A stretch of 64,000 nt of DNA from Ectocarpus siliculosus (taxonomy: Eukaryota > Sar > Phaeophyceae > Ectocarpales > Ectocarpaceae): positions 5,182,890 through 5,246,889 of the forward strand of contig FN649741.1 in NCBI GenBank assembly GCA_000310025.1, written 5' to 3'. The notes beneath the pieces are model-generated. The model ran no database searches. It was not told the origin of the DNA and was given only the letters and a program-made list of their open reading frames with translations. This document shows, in pieces, positions 37,601-52,600 of this stretch (position 1 is its first letter; the number at the start of each line of letters is the position of its first letter). The translations under genes and the position numbers were made by a program.

Positions 37601-40600
37601 CGCAAGGAACTTGGGCACGTTGGAGTCGACCAGCGCGCGGATGAGGGTCAAGTCTTCGTCGACGTCGGGGTAGCCTCTCTTTAGTGATCCCGCCATCACC
37701 AACACCGACTTCACCGCCTACAGCGCACGTGATACGACACAAAATTTTACCGATAGTGGTTCGAGGCCTTGCGTGTGAGAGAGAGGAGGTGTCTTGGCAG
37801 TGCAAGAAATTGCAACGTGTGTGATCGCAGCATCTGGCGTCCTCGGCATCTGACCGTTCCGATGCGGATAGCCTTTTCATAGGTTGGCATACTTGTTCAT
37901 GAAGTCGGCAGATGAGGAGACATTGTGTCATGAGCAGGGGTAACAGGGTGACGAGATATTCGCAACAGTCGCGGAGATTGGAAGATATTGACAAGAGTAT
38001 CAAAGCAGCTTCTTCTACGTCAGCTGCGCCGGGCAGGAGCACTGCCACCACTATCCTCGCCTCCATCACACGAGTTTTGTCCCCGTGCCGGCGCTTCAAT
38101 CTACCTCTCTCCTCTAACAGGTGACCGTAGCCGCCGCGTCTGCAATTGTAGCCACACCGACCGCTCCCTCACCCGAAGGCCGTAGTCGTAGTGAGGCTGC
38201 TGACTGAGCTGCTCGGAGCACAAGATGTAGAGCTTGCACATCTTCCGGGACAGAGTCTTGGCGTCGGCGAAGCCCTCGGCAAAGAGCATGATCTCGGCAA
38301 TCAGAGCATAGTTCGGTACCATCATCGCAACGGGACGGAAGCACACCTATGCCGTGTGTTCAGTGCATGTGGCAGGGCAAACGGGTTCGACGAGCTGGTA
38401 GTTCATGGGGGAGAGTTGTTCGGTAGTTTGGTGTTGCATTGAGGAACACCCTGGAAAAGGCTGAGCACTGACATCTGCATGGGGCGGTCCGGCACAAACA
38501 AGTCTAGAACAAGGGTAATCTCAGTACCCACACTACTGCTGTCACGTTTGGTTTTCTGTTTCTCCTTTCGAAGTGTGAAGCACAGCATACGAGACACCAC
38601 TGCATTTCCTTGCCATACCTTCGTGCTAAGAGCAGGTATACGGCACTCCACCTTCTGTACTCTCACCGCTAGGTTATCAGGCAGCTCGGTTCGCCCCGCG
38701 TAGCCAGGGTTCATGGTGATAATTACGTGGTGGTCCTTTAAGGCAATCTGGACGCCCATGAAGTTGATGTCTGGCTTTCCCATCAACCGCCCTTCACGAA
38801 GGACCAGAAGCTGTTGGGCTATCACCGAAAGCACCTGCAAATAGGTAGAGAGGAGCGGATACAAGAACGGTAGAGCATGATGTGGTAAAAGGGTGCAGGC
38901 GAGGCAATGCGCTACAGCACGAGACGTGGAATAACATATGAGGAGCCCTCACTTGAAATGCATCGTAAATGATGGAGCTGCTTGAGATGGGAGGGGACAT
39001 TGGGAGTCATCGTCAAGCGGATGTGTATGTTCCACTTGAAGTTATCACGAACATGTGATGATGTAGCGGGCGGAAGGTAAAGCTGTACAGTGCGAAAATA
39101 GAAGAATGCGACGAGGACGTCGCCAGGGAGATCCGTCAAGACATTCTCTCAGGGCTAATGTGGATGAGTATTGGCAGCCACGTGGGCAGGATGCCCAGGT
39201 GCGGTCGTCGGGCGCGACGTCACGACGAGCATTCCAAATAACAGGCCGCTCGCTGGCTAGCGAGCAAGGGAGAGAAGCTGCAATCACCTCGATATCGATC
39301 CGGTTAAACTCATCGAGGCACACCCATGAGCCCCCCTGCGCTAGGCCTCTGAAGAGCTTGCCCATCATCTTGTAGTCGATCTGATCCGAGCAGTTGAACA
39401 CCACGCACAGGATACCTATTGCCTGAAGGTGGTGTGGGGGGAAGAGGCGAAATTCACGAGCAACGTTGATGCAGAGAGAGAGCATGCCGGCGGGGGGGAA
39501 CAGCGAAACAACAGAGCGATGGAGAGGGGGCAACAGGCGACGGGGGTGAGAAAACGTTCGAATTTTTTTGTCACAGAAGCATTTTTCAAAAGTTGCTTTA
39601 CGTCAAGCCATCTAAGACTCCGCAATGCATAGAATGTCACCGAAGCCCGGCGCTTCGACCGTTCTTCCACTGACAACAAACACAACGCGAAGAATTGGCG
39701 ACAAGCGGCATGACGAAATTGAGGGGGCTCGCCTTTGCGAGATCCTTCGAGGTCTCCGTCTTTCCTGTTCCCGCAGGGCCAGCGGGCGCCGCCCCCAGCT
39801 TGAGCTCGTACGATCCAGTGAGCGTGAGCCAACATCGATCCGTCAGGGGAGTGATCACCAGGCGGCTGGACTCAGCCGTGCAGACGCAAAATAAACGATG
39901 AAAACAGCGTAACGGTCATGCTTCTCTGTGGGGAAAGCATTTATTGGCAAGCTTCCCGACAACGCGTTTCACCAGGCCCACCAGATTTGTCTCTGACCAC
40001 GTCGTGACACGAAACCGTACCAGGCATCGTCCTTCTTTTGACAAGCGTTTGCACAACTTTTGGGGTACGCCAAGAGTGTGCGAGGGCATATTTCTAACAA
40101 CTCCCACAGGACTATTATTGAATCATTCGTGTCTCTCTCACTGTTACTTACACGTGGCGGGAGAAAATGCGGGATCTATTGTAGCCTGGTATTGAAGAGT
40201 CCTGAACCGGCGGCTGGAAACCGCAGATACATGTTTTCCTTCATGAAGGACAGCGCACGACCCCTAATACGTGCTGCCAAGGTCACCAACACATAGGAAA
40301 CAATACACAATTGTTACGATCATCACCTCGTCGCACCCATGTACTCGTAACCGTATCGCACTCTCGCGTCCGAGTGCCGAATCAGGCAGTCGTCCAGATC
40401 CATATCCCAGTAGTACCGTAGCTGCTGCTGCCAGGTGAAATTCTGCAATGAGTCGACCTGGCGCGTGTTTCCGTGTTTTTCCGGAGCGGGCACGCAACAC
40501 TTGCGACGTCGTTACGTAGGCTTAGGCATATGGCAAGCCATCGGGTTGAAAATAAACCTGAAGCATCCCTCAGAGCCCGTTGATGTATGTCTCGTGTACG

Positions 40601-43600
40601 TCGTCAGTGGCTCATGCGCTAGCCTAAGAATCGTCCAACAACCCGTACCCGTTCTTCAGTGTCTCTGCCCGCTGCACAACGCAGTGAGCAGGTGCACACG
40701 CCTATGGCACCGATTGCCGTTGAGCGGCGTGTTGGACCTACTTGGTAGCATACATCCTGGCCCTGACAGTCATGAGTTGCGAATTCTACGGCCACGGCCG
40801 GTAAGAACTCTCCAACCAAGTGAATGGAAGAAAGGAGATTAGGGTATGTTCACAACATCACCGATGGTTGCAAGCCGCTGTGTCTTCTGCAGACCTCATA
40901 CCTTATTCTCGTAAAGCTCATCAATGATATCTCTCGCGTGCACGTCCGTCGTAACCAGGGCTACGATGACCTTCCTCTCTAGCTTGCTCAGGTTGCCACG
41001 GATGCGCACGATGAGCTTGGTCAGCTCGATGACGTAGATGTCAAACCACCTGAGGAGGATCAGGTGGTGAAAGAAAACAAATAAATCATGAATAAAATTC
41101 ACTCACGTCAGTGTCCGGTACGGTTTGCTCACTATTTACGTCCCTTCTCGCTAGTGACTTCCGCGATTTCCCCGGATGTAGGTATGCCTCAAAACTTTGG
41201 GCGATGATGAACCGATTCCTGCAAAGGACATTTACATCATGTTCATTTCGTTCATCTCACGTCCAGGAAGCCCTCCGTGAATTCGGCTCAATACAAACAG
41301 GGAAAGTGATGGTGACGACGTGACTCCAAGATGGGAACACACCCCGGCGTATCCACGTCAACAGCGAGGCAGGGGAAACCCTCCAAGAGGCCATGCTATC
41401 ACCCGCGGGGTAGCCCGGCTCATGATGCGGTATGTGATCAACCGAAACTGTGACAAGAACGTGCTGATAACACAGACCTGGTTATCCGTTATGACGTCAA
41501 AATAGAGTGACTTTGGAGTGAGTGGTGTCAAAGATTTGAGAATGTTTATCGTGTAGGGCATTGCTAACTACTGGAACATACGTGATACGATATTTCATCG
41601 CTGCAGGCTGCAAATCAGCTACACAGCTACAAGCACTGGTACTTTCGAGGTGGTGCAGTAGCACGCTCAATCAGTTGCAAAGGGCGCGGTTGCACCACAG
41701 ATGACAAACCATGAGCGAGCGTGCCTCACTCTTTCATTTCGGCGACGGCGTTCTCCGAGCGCAGAGCGTTTTCTGTGCCCCTAGCCCATGTCATTTGCGC
41801 GACGGTCGCAACCACCTGTAGTGAGGATAGTCACAGGGAAAGAAACAAACGCTTGTCACAGATCAAAACACGAATACCTAACAGGTTTACTTTCAAACGA
41901 GTACACGGCTACAAAAGAAAATACACCAAGGTCTTTGTTGGCGAAGAAATGCCGCGAGTTGTTCATGTGTGCGCTTTCACCGGTGATCCACAACAGTTTG
42001 GCAGAAAACGTTCTGTCTCACCTGCCCAGGGTGACAGCCCACCCATTGCTCTCGGGCCTTGGTATCGTAGTCCAGCAGCCCGGCCTTCATGAACCCATGG
42101 AGAGACGTCTTCATACGCGCTTCAACCTTAAGTAAAGGAAAATAAAACGGGGGCATCCCAGTGATTGAATCTACGCTGTCGCTTCTAACGAGTGCCACCC
42201 CCTCGTGTGGTATAAAGTTTGTGTGTTCGTACTGCAACGTACCACAAGATTCGAGGTGGACACACAGTGGTACAACCGTCTCTTAAGTATGTGGTTTTGG
42301 GTTTTCCAGTACCCCTGTGCCAACTAAATCTTCTCCGTGCGAAACTATGCATCGGATCAAACGGCGTCGGGCTTCAATTTTCTCCTTTTTCTTTGTTGAT
42401 ATCCTGTCCCGTGAACCCATCCCGAGTCTCACGGCGGTAGTACCGCCAAACGTGACATTCAACAACAGGACGAGTCTTGCACTAATATCTTTGACCAAGC
42501 AGCTCTATCACGCCAATGATGCCGAAGAAGCAAATACCAACGAGAGGGTGCCTGAAGCATGGAAACGCATGGAATGCACCGGGACCTGCAAAGCCCGAAA
42601 ACATCTGCTACTTCGTTCGTCAACCATCTGAACGTGGCGGGATTATCTCGACGCGTTCGAAGCATGTTCAGTACGTAGATAACGCAAATATCCTCAAAAT
42701 CAAATGCTTGTTATTCGCCTAGGTGAGGGCCCCAAACAGACGTCCGAAGCTACTCACGAATAATGTCAATCATATTGAGAATCTGTTGAAGAGACGGCCC
42801 CGAGAAGCTTTTGCTGTTGTACTACAGGCCATAAAACCCACTAAATAATGTGGCTGTTCTGGTTGAGTCTCGGGGTATCTTATCGCGACACACACAAAAC
42901 AAACATGGACGCAAACCAGGGATATCATCCGCGCGAGACAACGAAGAGAACAACCGCAAATGCAACAAAAAGGACACCGCCGGAGAAGGGCTCTAAAGAG
43001 TAAACAATAGGATACATACCTGGCTAAGCCAGTCCTCGACGTAGCCCCTGGCCTTGAGGTTTTTTCCAAGGGGTACCTTCTCCCCCTCCGAGGATATCAT
43101 GGCATGGATGTCGATCGAGCCTGGCTCGTCTCCAAAAGTCAGTCCCACGAGGTTGTCGAAGCATTTCCTTAGGTGAGGCTGCACCGCCTGAGGGTCCTTT
43201 GCCTGCGACAGGATTTCCAGCTGAAAATGCATGGTGTTGTGGCACCACGGTCGAGGGAGGGAAGGAGCGCGTGGTGACCGCGACAGCGGCGGCGGGTGGG
43301 CTCACTCTGTCATACAAGCGGCCAACGGTGTGTCGCTACCAACGACATACAAGAAACCGCATTGGTTCGAAGAAGCGCATGATTCCTGGACATGATCTGT
43401 GCAATTCTTGAATAGATTCAGTAGTCGAAGGAAATGCAAATCAGGGGAATGCTTCCGGATTTTGTCATTCTGAGAGCTTAATCGTTTGATTTGTGTTGCT
43501 CCCTCCTGTCCAACTCATTTGATAAATAACGCACATGCTGGTGCTCCCGGAAGATACGAGGAGCCGACTCTGTTTGGACGTAAACGGATTACGGGAAATA

Positions 43601-46600
43601 TGTTTCTAGGCAGTCGAGAGAGTTTGGCAATCCTTCGTAAAGAGAGCAGCAGCAGCAGCAGCAACTCACCAGCTCGTCGTTGGAAAGGAAATAGAATCTT
43701 GGGAATGCGGCCCTCTTGGTCTCGAGGTACTCCTCCAAACTCTTCTGTATCTTGTCCAGCGCAGCGTTGTGCGAGGCGAAGGTATCTTTGCGGTCCTTCA
43801 CCAGGCCCTGTGTTTTTATCCATCAAACAATAATCCATATCTTGATCGACACCGGGACAATCGACGAAGAATTACTAAAACAACGCCTCCTGTATTGTGG
43901 TGTCTTGATGTTCAGGATGCGGATCGGATATTGTTTGGGCAGCAATGTACGGCAGACGATATTAGATCCTACCGCGCCTAGGCACCGGCTCAATTTTGCC
44001 AGGAGGAGTGCGCGTTCCATGTTTGACGCGTGCTCCTGGTGGTCCTGCACTGCTTCAAATACGTTACATCTGTAACCGTGGCCTTCCCTTCTGCCACGGT
44101 ATTCGCAAACCTTTACCCGGAACATTGGTTTTCCTCCCCGTTCATTGTTGTTCAGTGCCAATCCTGAGCAACTCTCTCTCGGACTACAGTAACTCCTTTT
44201 TAGAACACAAAATGGTCCGCATGGTAGCGAATGATGTGCTCGCAGTGTTGAAGATTAACCACAAACTTGCCTGGACACACGAGAGGTAACGGTCTCACAA
44301 AAAAGAACTAAAAAAGTTAATTTCCCGATCATTGTTCGCACCCATCACCATCACCTGCTTGATAGCCAACGGTTCGTCCGCAGTGGCGACCATGATATGC
44401 CGCCAGGACTTATCCACCGCCTGGAACATCTTGGCCGCGGCCGGGAGCTGTCGGACGATGTCGGGCGAGCCGAATATGGACTCGAGGTACATCCATGTCC
44501 GCTGGCAGGCCTGCCACTCGTCCAGCGTTTCCTGAAAGCGTGTTTATATCATGGCGAGATCTAAATATATATATACTTGTACCGTCGCCTGCAGCACCTA
44601 CGTACCGTATGGTCTCGCCTTGTAACGACTGGGGAGCTTCATGCTGAAGAGAACCCAAGCGGTTTGTGCCCTTAGATTCAGATGCACGATAGCCCAGCAC
44701 ACCTCTTTCCCCCGTCGTCTACCCAGTCGCCCGTTGTATCGGCTAGTCGTCAACAAGTGCTGCCCGCACAGGGTCATGCCGGCATTTGACCCACGCCGAG
44801 GTTTACCGGGTACTAGACCACAGGAGGAACAATCTGCACCAGAACTATTTAGTAACATTACGGTGGCGACGACGACAACGACAACAACAACAACAACAAC
44901 AACAACAGCTTTCTTCACTCTCGGACGGCTGAAACTTTCCATGCGTGTCCTCTGTTGAGACCATACGTTGGCTAGGTCGCTCGCCTCCAATCCCCCCACA
45001 GTACCTTCGATCATTCCTCGACCATTTAAACACCAAAACGACCTCAGAGGTTCGACGTGTGCTGTGTCCTTAAGTCATGGTACGTGATATAAAACAGTCT
45101 TGTGTCCGAGAAGTAGCTCCGAAGAATCGAATCAGCGGTGTATTCTCGATATTCTTCTACTGGAAAAGTCCAACCATCGTGTGGTCCAACCGTTGTTGTT
45201 CTATAGTGGTCCTTCCCGAAAGAAAACTTGTTCGTGTTGTTCCTACCTGAAGCGTGACCAGCTTGCCGCGCCACTCGTCCACCATGCCCCGAATACCGCC
45301 GACGTATCTGCTGCTCAGGACCGTGTTGATGGTAACCAGGGAGTCATCGAGGTTCGCCACTACCTCCGAAGTGTCGCCCAGGATGTACAAGTCCTTGATT
45401 TCCTTGTAGTTTTTCACCTGATGGACCAAATGGTGGACACACACGGCAGGGTGGGACCGAAAATGAAACAAAACGGTATCCGTACCAAAGGCTACAAATG
45501 GTCGAGCGAGCAAACGGGGGCTGGGCCCAGGCGGACTTAGCGAAGAGTGATATGGTGAACGTACATCGAGAATGAGCGGCGCTTCATCTAGACAAACCAA
45601 AGAATGAAGGATCATAACCTGGCAAACGCAGGTAAGTCGATGTGTTGTCAGAAAACTACCCCGTAGGAGCGGGTTCAGGTCCAGTTCCGTACAAACATTT
45701 GGTCTCGCCTACATGTTTCGTTCGATGTTTCGTCATCATTGCTCCTGGTTTGCCGAGAGCGAAGGACAAAGACGCCATTCACAGTCAGCGCTGGAGAGAG
45801 TAAGTAGTGAACAAAGTGCTCCCAACGAAAAATATGCACAGACCGAATCACTGACCTCAAACTCTGTCTTGGCCCACATAGCCGACACCTTCTCCATCAT
45901 CTCTTCCAGCACGCCTTCCTGCACCGCGGAGGTGGCCACGCTCGTGATCTCCTCGTGGAAGGCGGTCACCTGCAATACATCCGTCCACCCATTGAATTAA
46001 GGACTTTGTTGACCGTTCCGTCAAATAACTAATAGAAACACTACGTCAGGCGAAACGACCAAAACCAATTTAACTGTTGCAATGCAAAAAAACAGCCCAG
46101 AATCATGAAAATAATCCTTTAGTTGGCTACAAAAGCAATCGCTTTTTCCACGATGACTCCATCGTCCTGCAGCCTAGCTTCCTAGCAAACTCATCGTGTT
46201 ATGTGTTCAAACGGAGCGTGGTTGTAGGAGACAAGGCGAACCTTCTTGTCGATGAGCTCGCCCAGCGTTATCTCGGGTCTTCCCTTGATCTCGAAGCCGA
46301 TGAGCTCGTGGATCTGGTCCCAATGCCTTCCCTGGAGGCCCTGGTTGCGGAGGTTGACTACCACTGGAAGGACGGGGCTGAAGGTGTCCACATCATCCTG
46401 TTTTGGGGGTGTACGCATTGAGTTGTCGTCGATCAGGGCAGCCAAAAAAAAAGACTTGAAAGCAGTAGGCGCCTCGAAACAAGTTCAATGAGCGGGGTTC
46501 GGGTGTGATGTAGGGTGCGAGAAAACATTTGAAATAGCAGAGTAGGGACTGGGTGGTGAGAAACGCTTGTGAAAAAACCGATACCATGAACGATAAGAGG

Positions 46601-49600
46601 CTGCTCACCTTCAGTCTCTTCGCGACGGGGTTGGAAGGCAGCCCCTTCACGGCCTGGTGGCACGTCCTCTGGTACAGGGTCACGTGCTTCTCCAGGATGC
46701 TAGCATCGATCTCTGTGAAGGGGGTCAGCAGCCAGGTTTCGGTGAGCTCCTTCCACGCCTTGACTCCGGTCCACAGACGTTTCTGGTCGAAAATATTTCC
46801 AGCCGCAGACGTAGAGCGAGGGAGGAGGATGTTTGGCACCAACATTTGCAGTAGCAACACGATAGATGACAGGGGGCAGGCCGGCAGCGACAACAACGAT
46901 TAGGCAGCCGATGAGAACAACGGCTAGGACAACACGCACACGAAGGATAAGTAGAGTGGAAATGGCGAACAGCCACCGTTGTTGTACAACAATTATTTCC
47001 AAGATCGACTCCCCTTTGACGAGATAAGCGTGCACTTTACTTGGTATAGCTGACTCTGAGGTACGGCAAGCTGCGGATGCTCAACCTTCTCTGGAGAAGC
47101 AAAGGTTGCGTGGAAGCGTCTTTGCGTTTACTCCTGGTGTTCACTGCGGTCTGGAGAACTAATAAATGCAAGCAAGGCTCTGTACATATCTCACAGAAGC
47201 TATTCCCTCGGGGACTTCAATTCAAACAACATGTGTGCTACATCTACACATGGGACTCCTTAAGCTAGTGGTGGACTGACGGTGCCTACCTTGAGGGTGA
47301 GGTCCGAGACTACCTCGTCAAGGGTGTCAATCTCGTCCACGGGTTGCGCCAGCAGCGTCTGTAAAGTTGGTGGTCCCAGACACAGGGCGGGACAATAACA
47401 TTCAACTACAATGTTTTCAAACATTGGCACGTATTGACATCAGTAGTTTGTGGCTGTCGATTCATCAGAGGGGCATCTGTTCGCGGTTGGTGTATTTGGA
47501 GCGTCGGACGCACCGTGTGAACATATTCATTGGAGATGAAGGCGTGCGTCTCAAAAAGCTCCGTGTGTCGAAATAGGTGCTTCCAAGATTTCAGGCTGAA
47601 CGGCACTATGTAGTCTAGCGGATTCGAATATTAGAAATACAGTAGTTGACACGAAACCCCGCACAGTATGTGCTTGCAGGCAACCCAGATCGCAGAAACG
47701 CCGAGGGGTAAAAGGAACAATTTTCTTCTTTCATCATGCAAACTGAAGTCCTGACAAACCGCACACCTGGTATTCCATCAGCTTGGTGCAGCGGTCCTTG
47801 TGCTGGTTGAGCATATCCTCCTCCTGGCCGAGGAACTGCAGCACCTTCTCCGCCTCGGTATCCATGCTCGCCACCAGGCTGTTGTCCAGCCGCTCCCGCA
47901 CCTGCGCTATCTTCTTCGCCAGCTTTGGAACCTGCGTGTGTGGGAATGAGCATGGGCGTAACAATAAATAGCACAACTTTGAAGGTTGAACGCGCGTGAT
48001 ATCGCGACATGTACATGTGCTTGTGTACGTCGATCGACAACATGTGCCTCTCCACCTCGGCTCCCGACACAGCATGCGTTGGCCGCATTCTTCTGTCGGG
48101 AACGATCAGTGAGGCGGGGGATATTTCTGTGATCCAGAACCAGCACCTCTCCAACGAACGGAAAGAAGAAAGCTCGCATGGAACGGGAAGCGTCCGATTC
48201 GTCCGAGAAAACGACTGAACATTCGAGGTTGATGCTCCTAGCGCGACCTCGAGGTTGATGCTCCTAACACGACCTCGAGATGCCGAATAAAGCAAGCTGC
48301 CCATTAAGGGCCTGCGGTCAAGCAATTTTCGTTTCGACAACATATCCCGACCTGTCTGTTTCAAGGTATCGGGATTGTTTTATCCGCCATCCGGAAGCGG
48401 CAACCCGGAATATTAAGTGGGACACCATGCACAATATCCCAGAATGAGCTGAAACAACGCCGCTCCGGGGTTGAGTGGGAAAGGACGAAGACAAAGCACA
48501 TGGCACAGAGAAAAAGAATGATCCGTGTACGCGACGAGGAGCTTAAGCCCGATGGTTGACCATGCGCTCTTTGGGGTCAACCTAACACTACATGTGATGG
48601 GAGGGGGGGTTGAAGAAATACGTGGTTACCGGCGGTATCTCCGACACGGGAGCGCTTGCTCTCACCTCTTCTCGGATGGTCTCAGCGAAGCGGCGAGTTT
48701 CCTCCTCTTCCATTGATTCCGCCACCTTTTCGTTCGATCGGCGAGAAACGTGTGTTTTTTGTGAAGAAATGCTTCTCAGAAACGTCATGTCTTCTTCCAC
48801 CGCCACGGTGACGGGCGTGCGTGTAAACCTCTTCCTATTTCGACTTCATGTCGGGTTCACCTTCAATATTTTTTTTTGCTGGGGGTGGGTTTCTGCGTCC
48901 GAGGATCTCGACCCCCGCGTTGATTAGGAACGAGTCATTTTTCCATGCCTTCATGAGCCGTGCAGCACAAATTCCATGCTTCAGAAGCAATGGAGAGAGG
49001 CCAAAATCTTTCGAACAGGGGGGCTGAGTGAATGCGAGCGTTTGTAGATATTTCGTGCATGCGGACGCACGTCTTCCTTCCATCCCCCCTCACCTCCCCT
49101 CGTCCAACGCCATGCAATCACGCCTCCAGTGCCTCTCCTTGCTTCTGTCCTACCTGGACGCCGTTTTCTAGCGCGGTCATGTTCTCCTCCACCATGATGA
49201 GATTCGCCCTCTGCGCCTCCGGCACCCTCCAGCCATACTCCTTCATCATGGCCGCCATGTCCCGCAGCCGTTGGCGGGCCTGTTTGGTCGTCGTGAGGTG
49301 GTGGCGTTGTTGTGCTGCTACTGCCGTTGGCGGTGTTGTTGGTGATGTTGTGCTGCTCCTGCTACTGCTGCGGCTATTGCGGTTGTTGTTGCCGCCAATG
49401 CCCCGTACCTCATCGACTCTGCAAGCCCGTCACACGTTCCCAACGAAAATGTTCTGGCGTTCGATGTACATGTCCCTCGTCAACGACTGGCTTAAGAGGA
49501 TCCCCCCCCGCAACTGCTGAAGATTCCACCGGGTGATCGATACTTCGCCTCTTTCGCCGACTGGTAAGCGCGTGAGACAACGCCGGTCCCCTACGTTCAT

Positions 49601-52600
49601 GTGCAAGCCCGGCGGACAGAGACTAAGCAGAATCCAAATTGAAGGGCCGCACGAACCAACAGAGGATGTTTCCCACAACGTGCGACGAAGCAACTTAACC
49701 TGCAAGTATTTGAATGGGCCACCTCCGAAAAATGCTACCACCTGGTACCATTTTTTCTTCGACACTCTTGTTAAATATCATCACATCATTCCCGCAGGGT
49801 CTTGCCTCGATATGTCCGGGATTGTCCTGGTGTGCCACGGCGACGGCCTTCTTCTTCGCCACGAAGTCTTCCACGCTGGCGCTCCCCCCCGAGATGTGGG
49901 GGATGATCGCATCCAGCTCATCCAGGAGCGCCCCGCTCCCCGCCTCCATCAGTTCTGGTATAAGTTCCTATTGAAGAGGGAACGAATGGAACGCGTTCAT
50001 TTTCTGCCGCCAAACAGAGGGGCTGCTCCAGTTCTTCTGCAAGTTACCACCGCACGGTGCTTTCTACTCATTCGTGCCGTTCTCCCCATCTCCTCTGGAA
50101 ATCTCGGATCCGGGACGAACTTCACGTAGGTGGCTTGCATTGGGATGCTTAGAATATGCCTTGGCAGTTTCCTTGTTCGAGTTTAGCATAGTTTTACATG
50201 CTGTCGGGTGGCGATTACCTTGATGGCGTTGAGGCACTGCACCGGGCTTGGCATGAGCCGCATCCGCATGTGTTCACTGTCCACCTCCATGATTCCCACC
50301 TTCGTCACGACAAATGTCACGCGAAATATCAGCACGAACGCGGCATTGGGCGAAGCATGACGAGCGAGCTGTTTCGCGCGCAACGACAACGCTTCAGGTA
50401 GATGAGCCACAGCACAAGATTTGGTCGGCACGACTACGGTCTTGACGTTTCCAAGTATATGTGAAATGTAAAATACAATCGAAGAAAAGTTTGAAACGGC
50501 GCGGCAGCTTGTTGAACCCTGAAGTTCGTGGAACTATAGTGAGAGAACGATAACCTCTTCGGCTTGTTGTCACGTTGATGATGAACCATCTCGTGGATGT
50601 TGTGGCATTTCGGTATGAATGTTACGAACAGCAGGGACGAAAAGGAAACGATTTCCGTGTACGTTTGATTGTATCAAGACAAAGCAAACATTGCTAGTGA
50701 TGCAAATTCGAAAATGAATAGCTGTCTGACGGTACTCCGGCAAATGTCTAGGCTTTGCGACAACATCACACCAGAGGCATACGATCTTATGCAGGTCATT
50801 CCAGCTACTAGTCCGCTCGCCCTTGAAATTAGTGCCCAGCCTCTGCTTCCCCCCTTCTCGTGCGTACGATGTTTGAAATCCACTGTAAACGAGCAACCAC
50901 GGGTACGACCTCGTAATCCTCCCTTCTTTCAGGCACATACGAGCAGCCGTCTCCTCCTCCATGTCCCCATCTTCCTCCTCTTCCGCGTTTACGTACGTAC
51001 CGTGGCTCTCGCAGGTATTGCCTCGAACTCCTCTGTCATGCCGCGGTACTTGTCGATGTCCTTGTGGAACTCCTCCAGGGAGCTGTTGGTATACGCCTGC
51101 TTGACCCTGGTCATGTGCTCGTTGTTGGCCATGTAGGTCTCTCTGTACGGTTCGAACACTTGGATGTATTCCTTCACCTTTTTTCGTTTTTGTTTCAGAC
51201 CACGTGCGTGTTTTTCGTGACAAGAAAAAGGTTGATGAGCAAGCGGAGGTTATTGATTTGGCTGATACCAGCATCAACGTTCTGGTTATCGGTCCATGAA
51301 TTGTGCTGACGAACTTAGACCGAACCGGGGGGGACTCCATTTCAGGTATCGCAAGTGGGTCGCAGTATCAGCCTTCTCAGTGCGTCGTTCCAGCAGCGAC
51401 CAAAAAAACCTACGAGAAATCACAGCAACAGCACAGATACGGCGACAACGACTACGACAACGACGACGACAACATACCTGCTCGAACGCCGATTGAAGCC
51501 CCTTGAAAATCTTGCCGGTTATGTGGTCAAACCGTTCATCCTGACGGACCATGTCCTGCACTCCCACCTGCAAACAAACAGCACGACAATCACCGGATTA
51601 ATGTAGTGTTTTTTCTGTTGCTTTTCTCTAGACTTGAGCCCATTTATTGTTGTAGAGACCGCCGAGGGGAAGAGTAGAACGTCTGTGTGCACAGAAGGGG
51701 GTGGGGTGAGGGGCCTGGCATCAAAATCTATGAACATCAGAGGTGGTCGTATACTTCCACAACGCCATGTTCACAACGGCTAGCAGCAGCATTATTCTGG
51801 AGAGGAATCCCAATTTTCTCGCTCTCTTCAATTCATCAACACATCTATGGTGCTCACACGCCACCATTTTGATTTCTGGTGTTGGGTTTCGTCTCAGAAC
51901 AAGGCCCTGTCTCCTTGCTTTTCTTCTTGGGAAGCAAGCGTCGTGCTTCTTGTAGTTGAATACATGAGAGAAGACATTTTTGGTGTATATTTCTCTCCGT
52001 TTCTGTTTTTGTGATTCTTGCCTCTGCTCGCCCGCCTTCCTCGCCGTCGTCCCCCTCCGCCATCACGTACGCGGCTAGGTCGGGGCTCGTCAGGACGCGC
52101 TTCGGGATCCCGATCACCTCGATGGATGCCGCCAGGACGCCTGGATTTCGAGTGAGTGTCAGTTTCGCCCTTTTCGATTTCAACTGTCTACTGGTACGTA
52201 GGCGACCATGATATACTCCATCTTTCGTTTGGCCCAACGTACTGCCCGTCAAGAAAAGGGGAGGGCTCAACGTCACCTCGAAAACTCTCCGTGATGTCCT
52301 CGGCTGTGGGTGAAACGACCAGCTCTCCATCGTCTGTGAAGTTCACAGATATTCTGCACAAAGGAGCGACAGCACCGGAGAAGAAACAAACAGTCACGTC
52401 GACACACACAATGATAGAGATGGCAAATACTGGCAAAAGAACGGATTCTCAGACGAACCATCAGAGCAATCTAGGCCTTTCTCGGCCACGGTACCCGCGC
52501 GCATAACTCTGCGAGCGATGTGTACATATTTTCATCCATCGACAATGCTCGGGAGCTTCATGAGACGTCCACCAGGAAATTCATAGGCAGTTTCGAAACT

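Larger units (their letters stand above)
40902..47931 (-). other. Dynein linker exons E13-E25
   Basis: Exons E13 47767-47931, E14 47290-47358, E15 46609-46782, E16 46242-46397, E17 45856-45969, E18 45565-45618, E19 45247-45417, E20 44355-44531, E21 43670-43807, E22 43020-43220, E23 42022-42126, E24 41730-41815, E25 40902-41049. This is the DHC_N2 linker, the lever that changes position over the AAA ring during the power stroke. Strongly conserved blocks are [18 protein letters not shown]-like [47 protein letters not shown] (split after DEL), [27 protein letters not shown] and [19 protein letters not shown]18 is only 54 nt but keeps phase and sits where relatives have continuous sequence. Confidence 0.93.
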
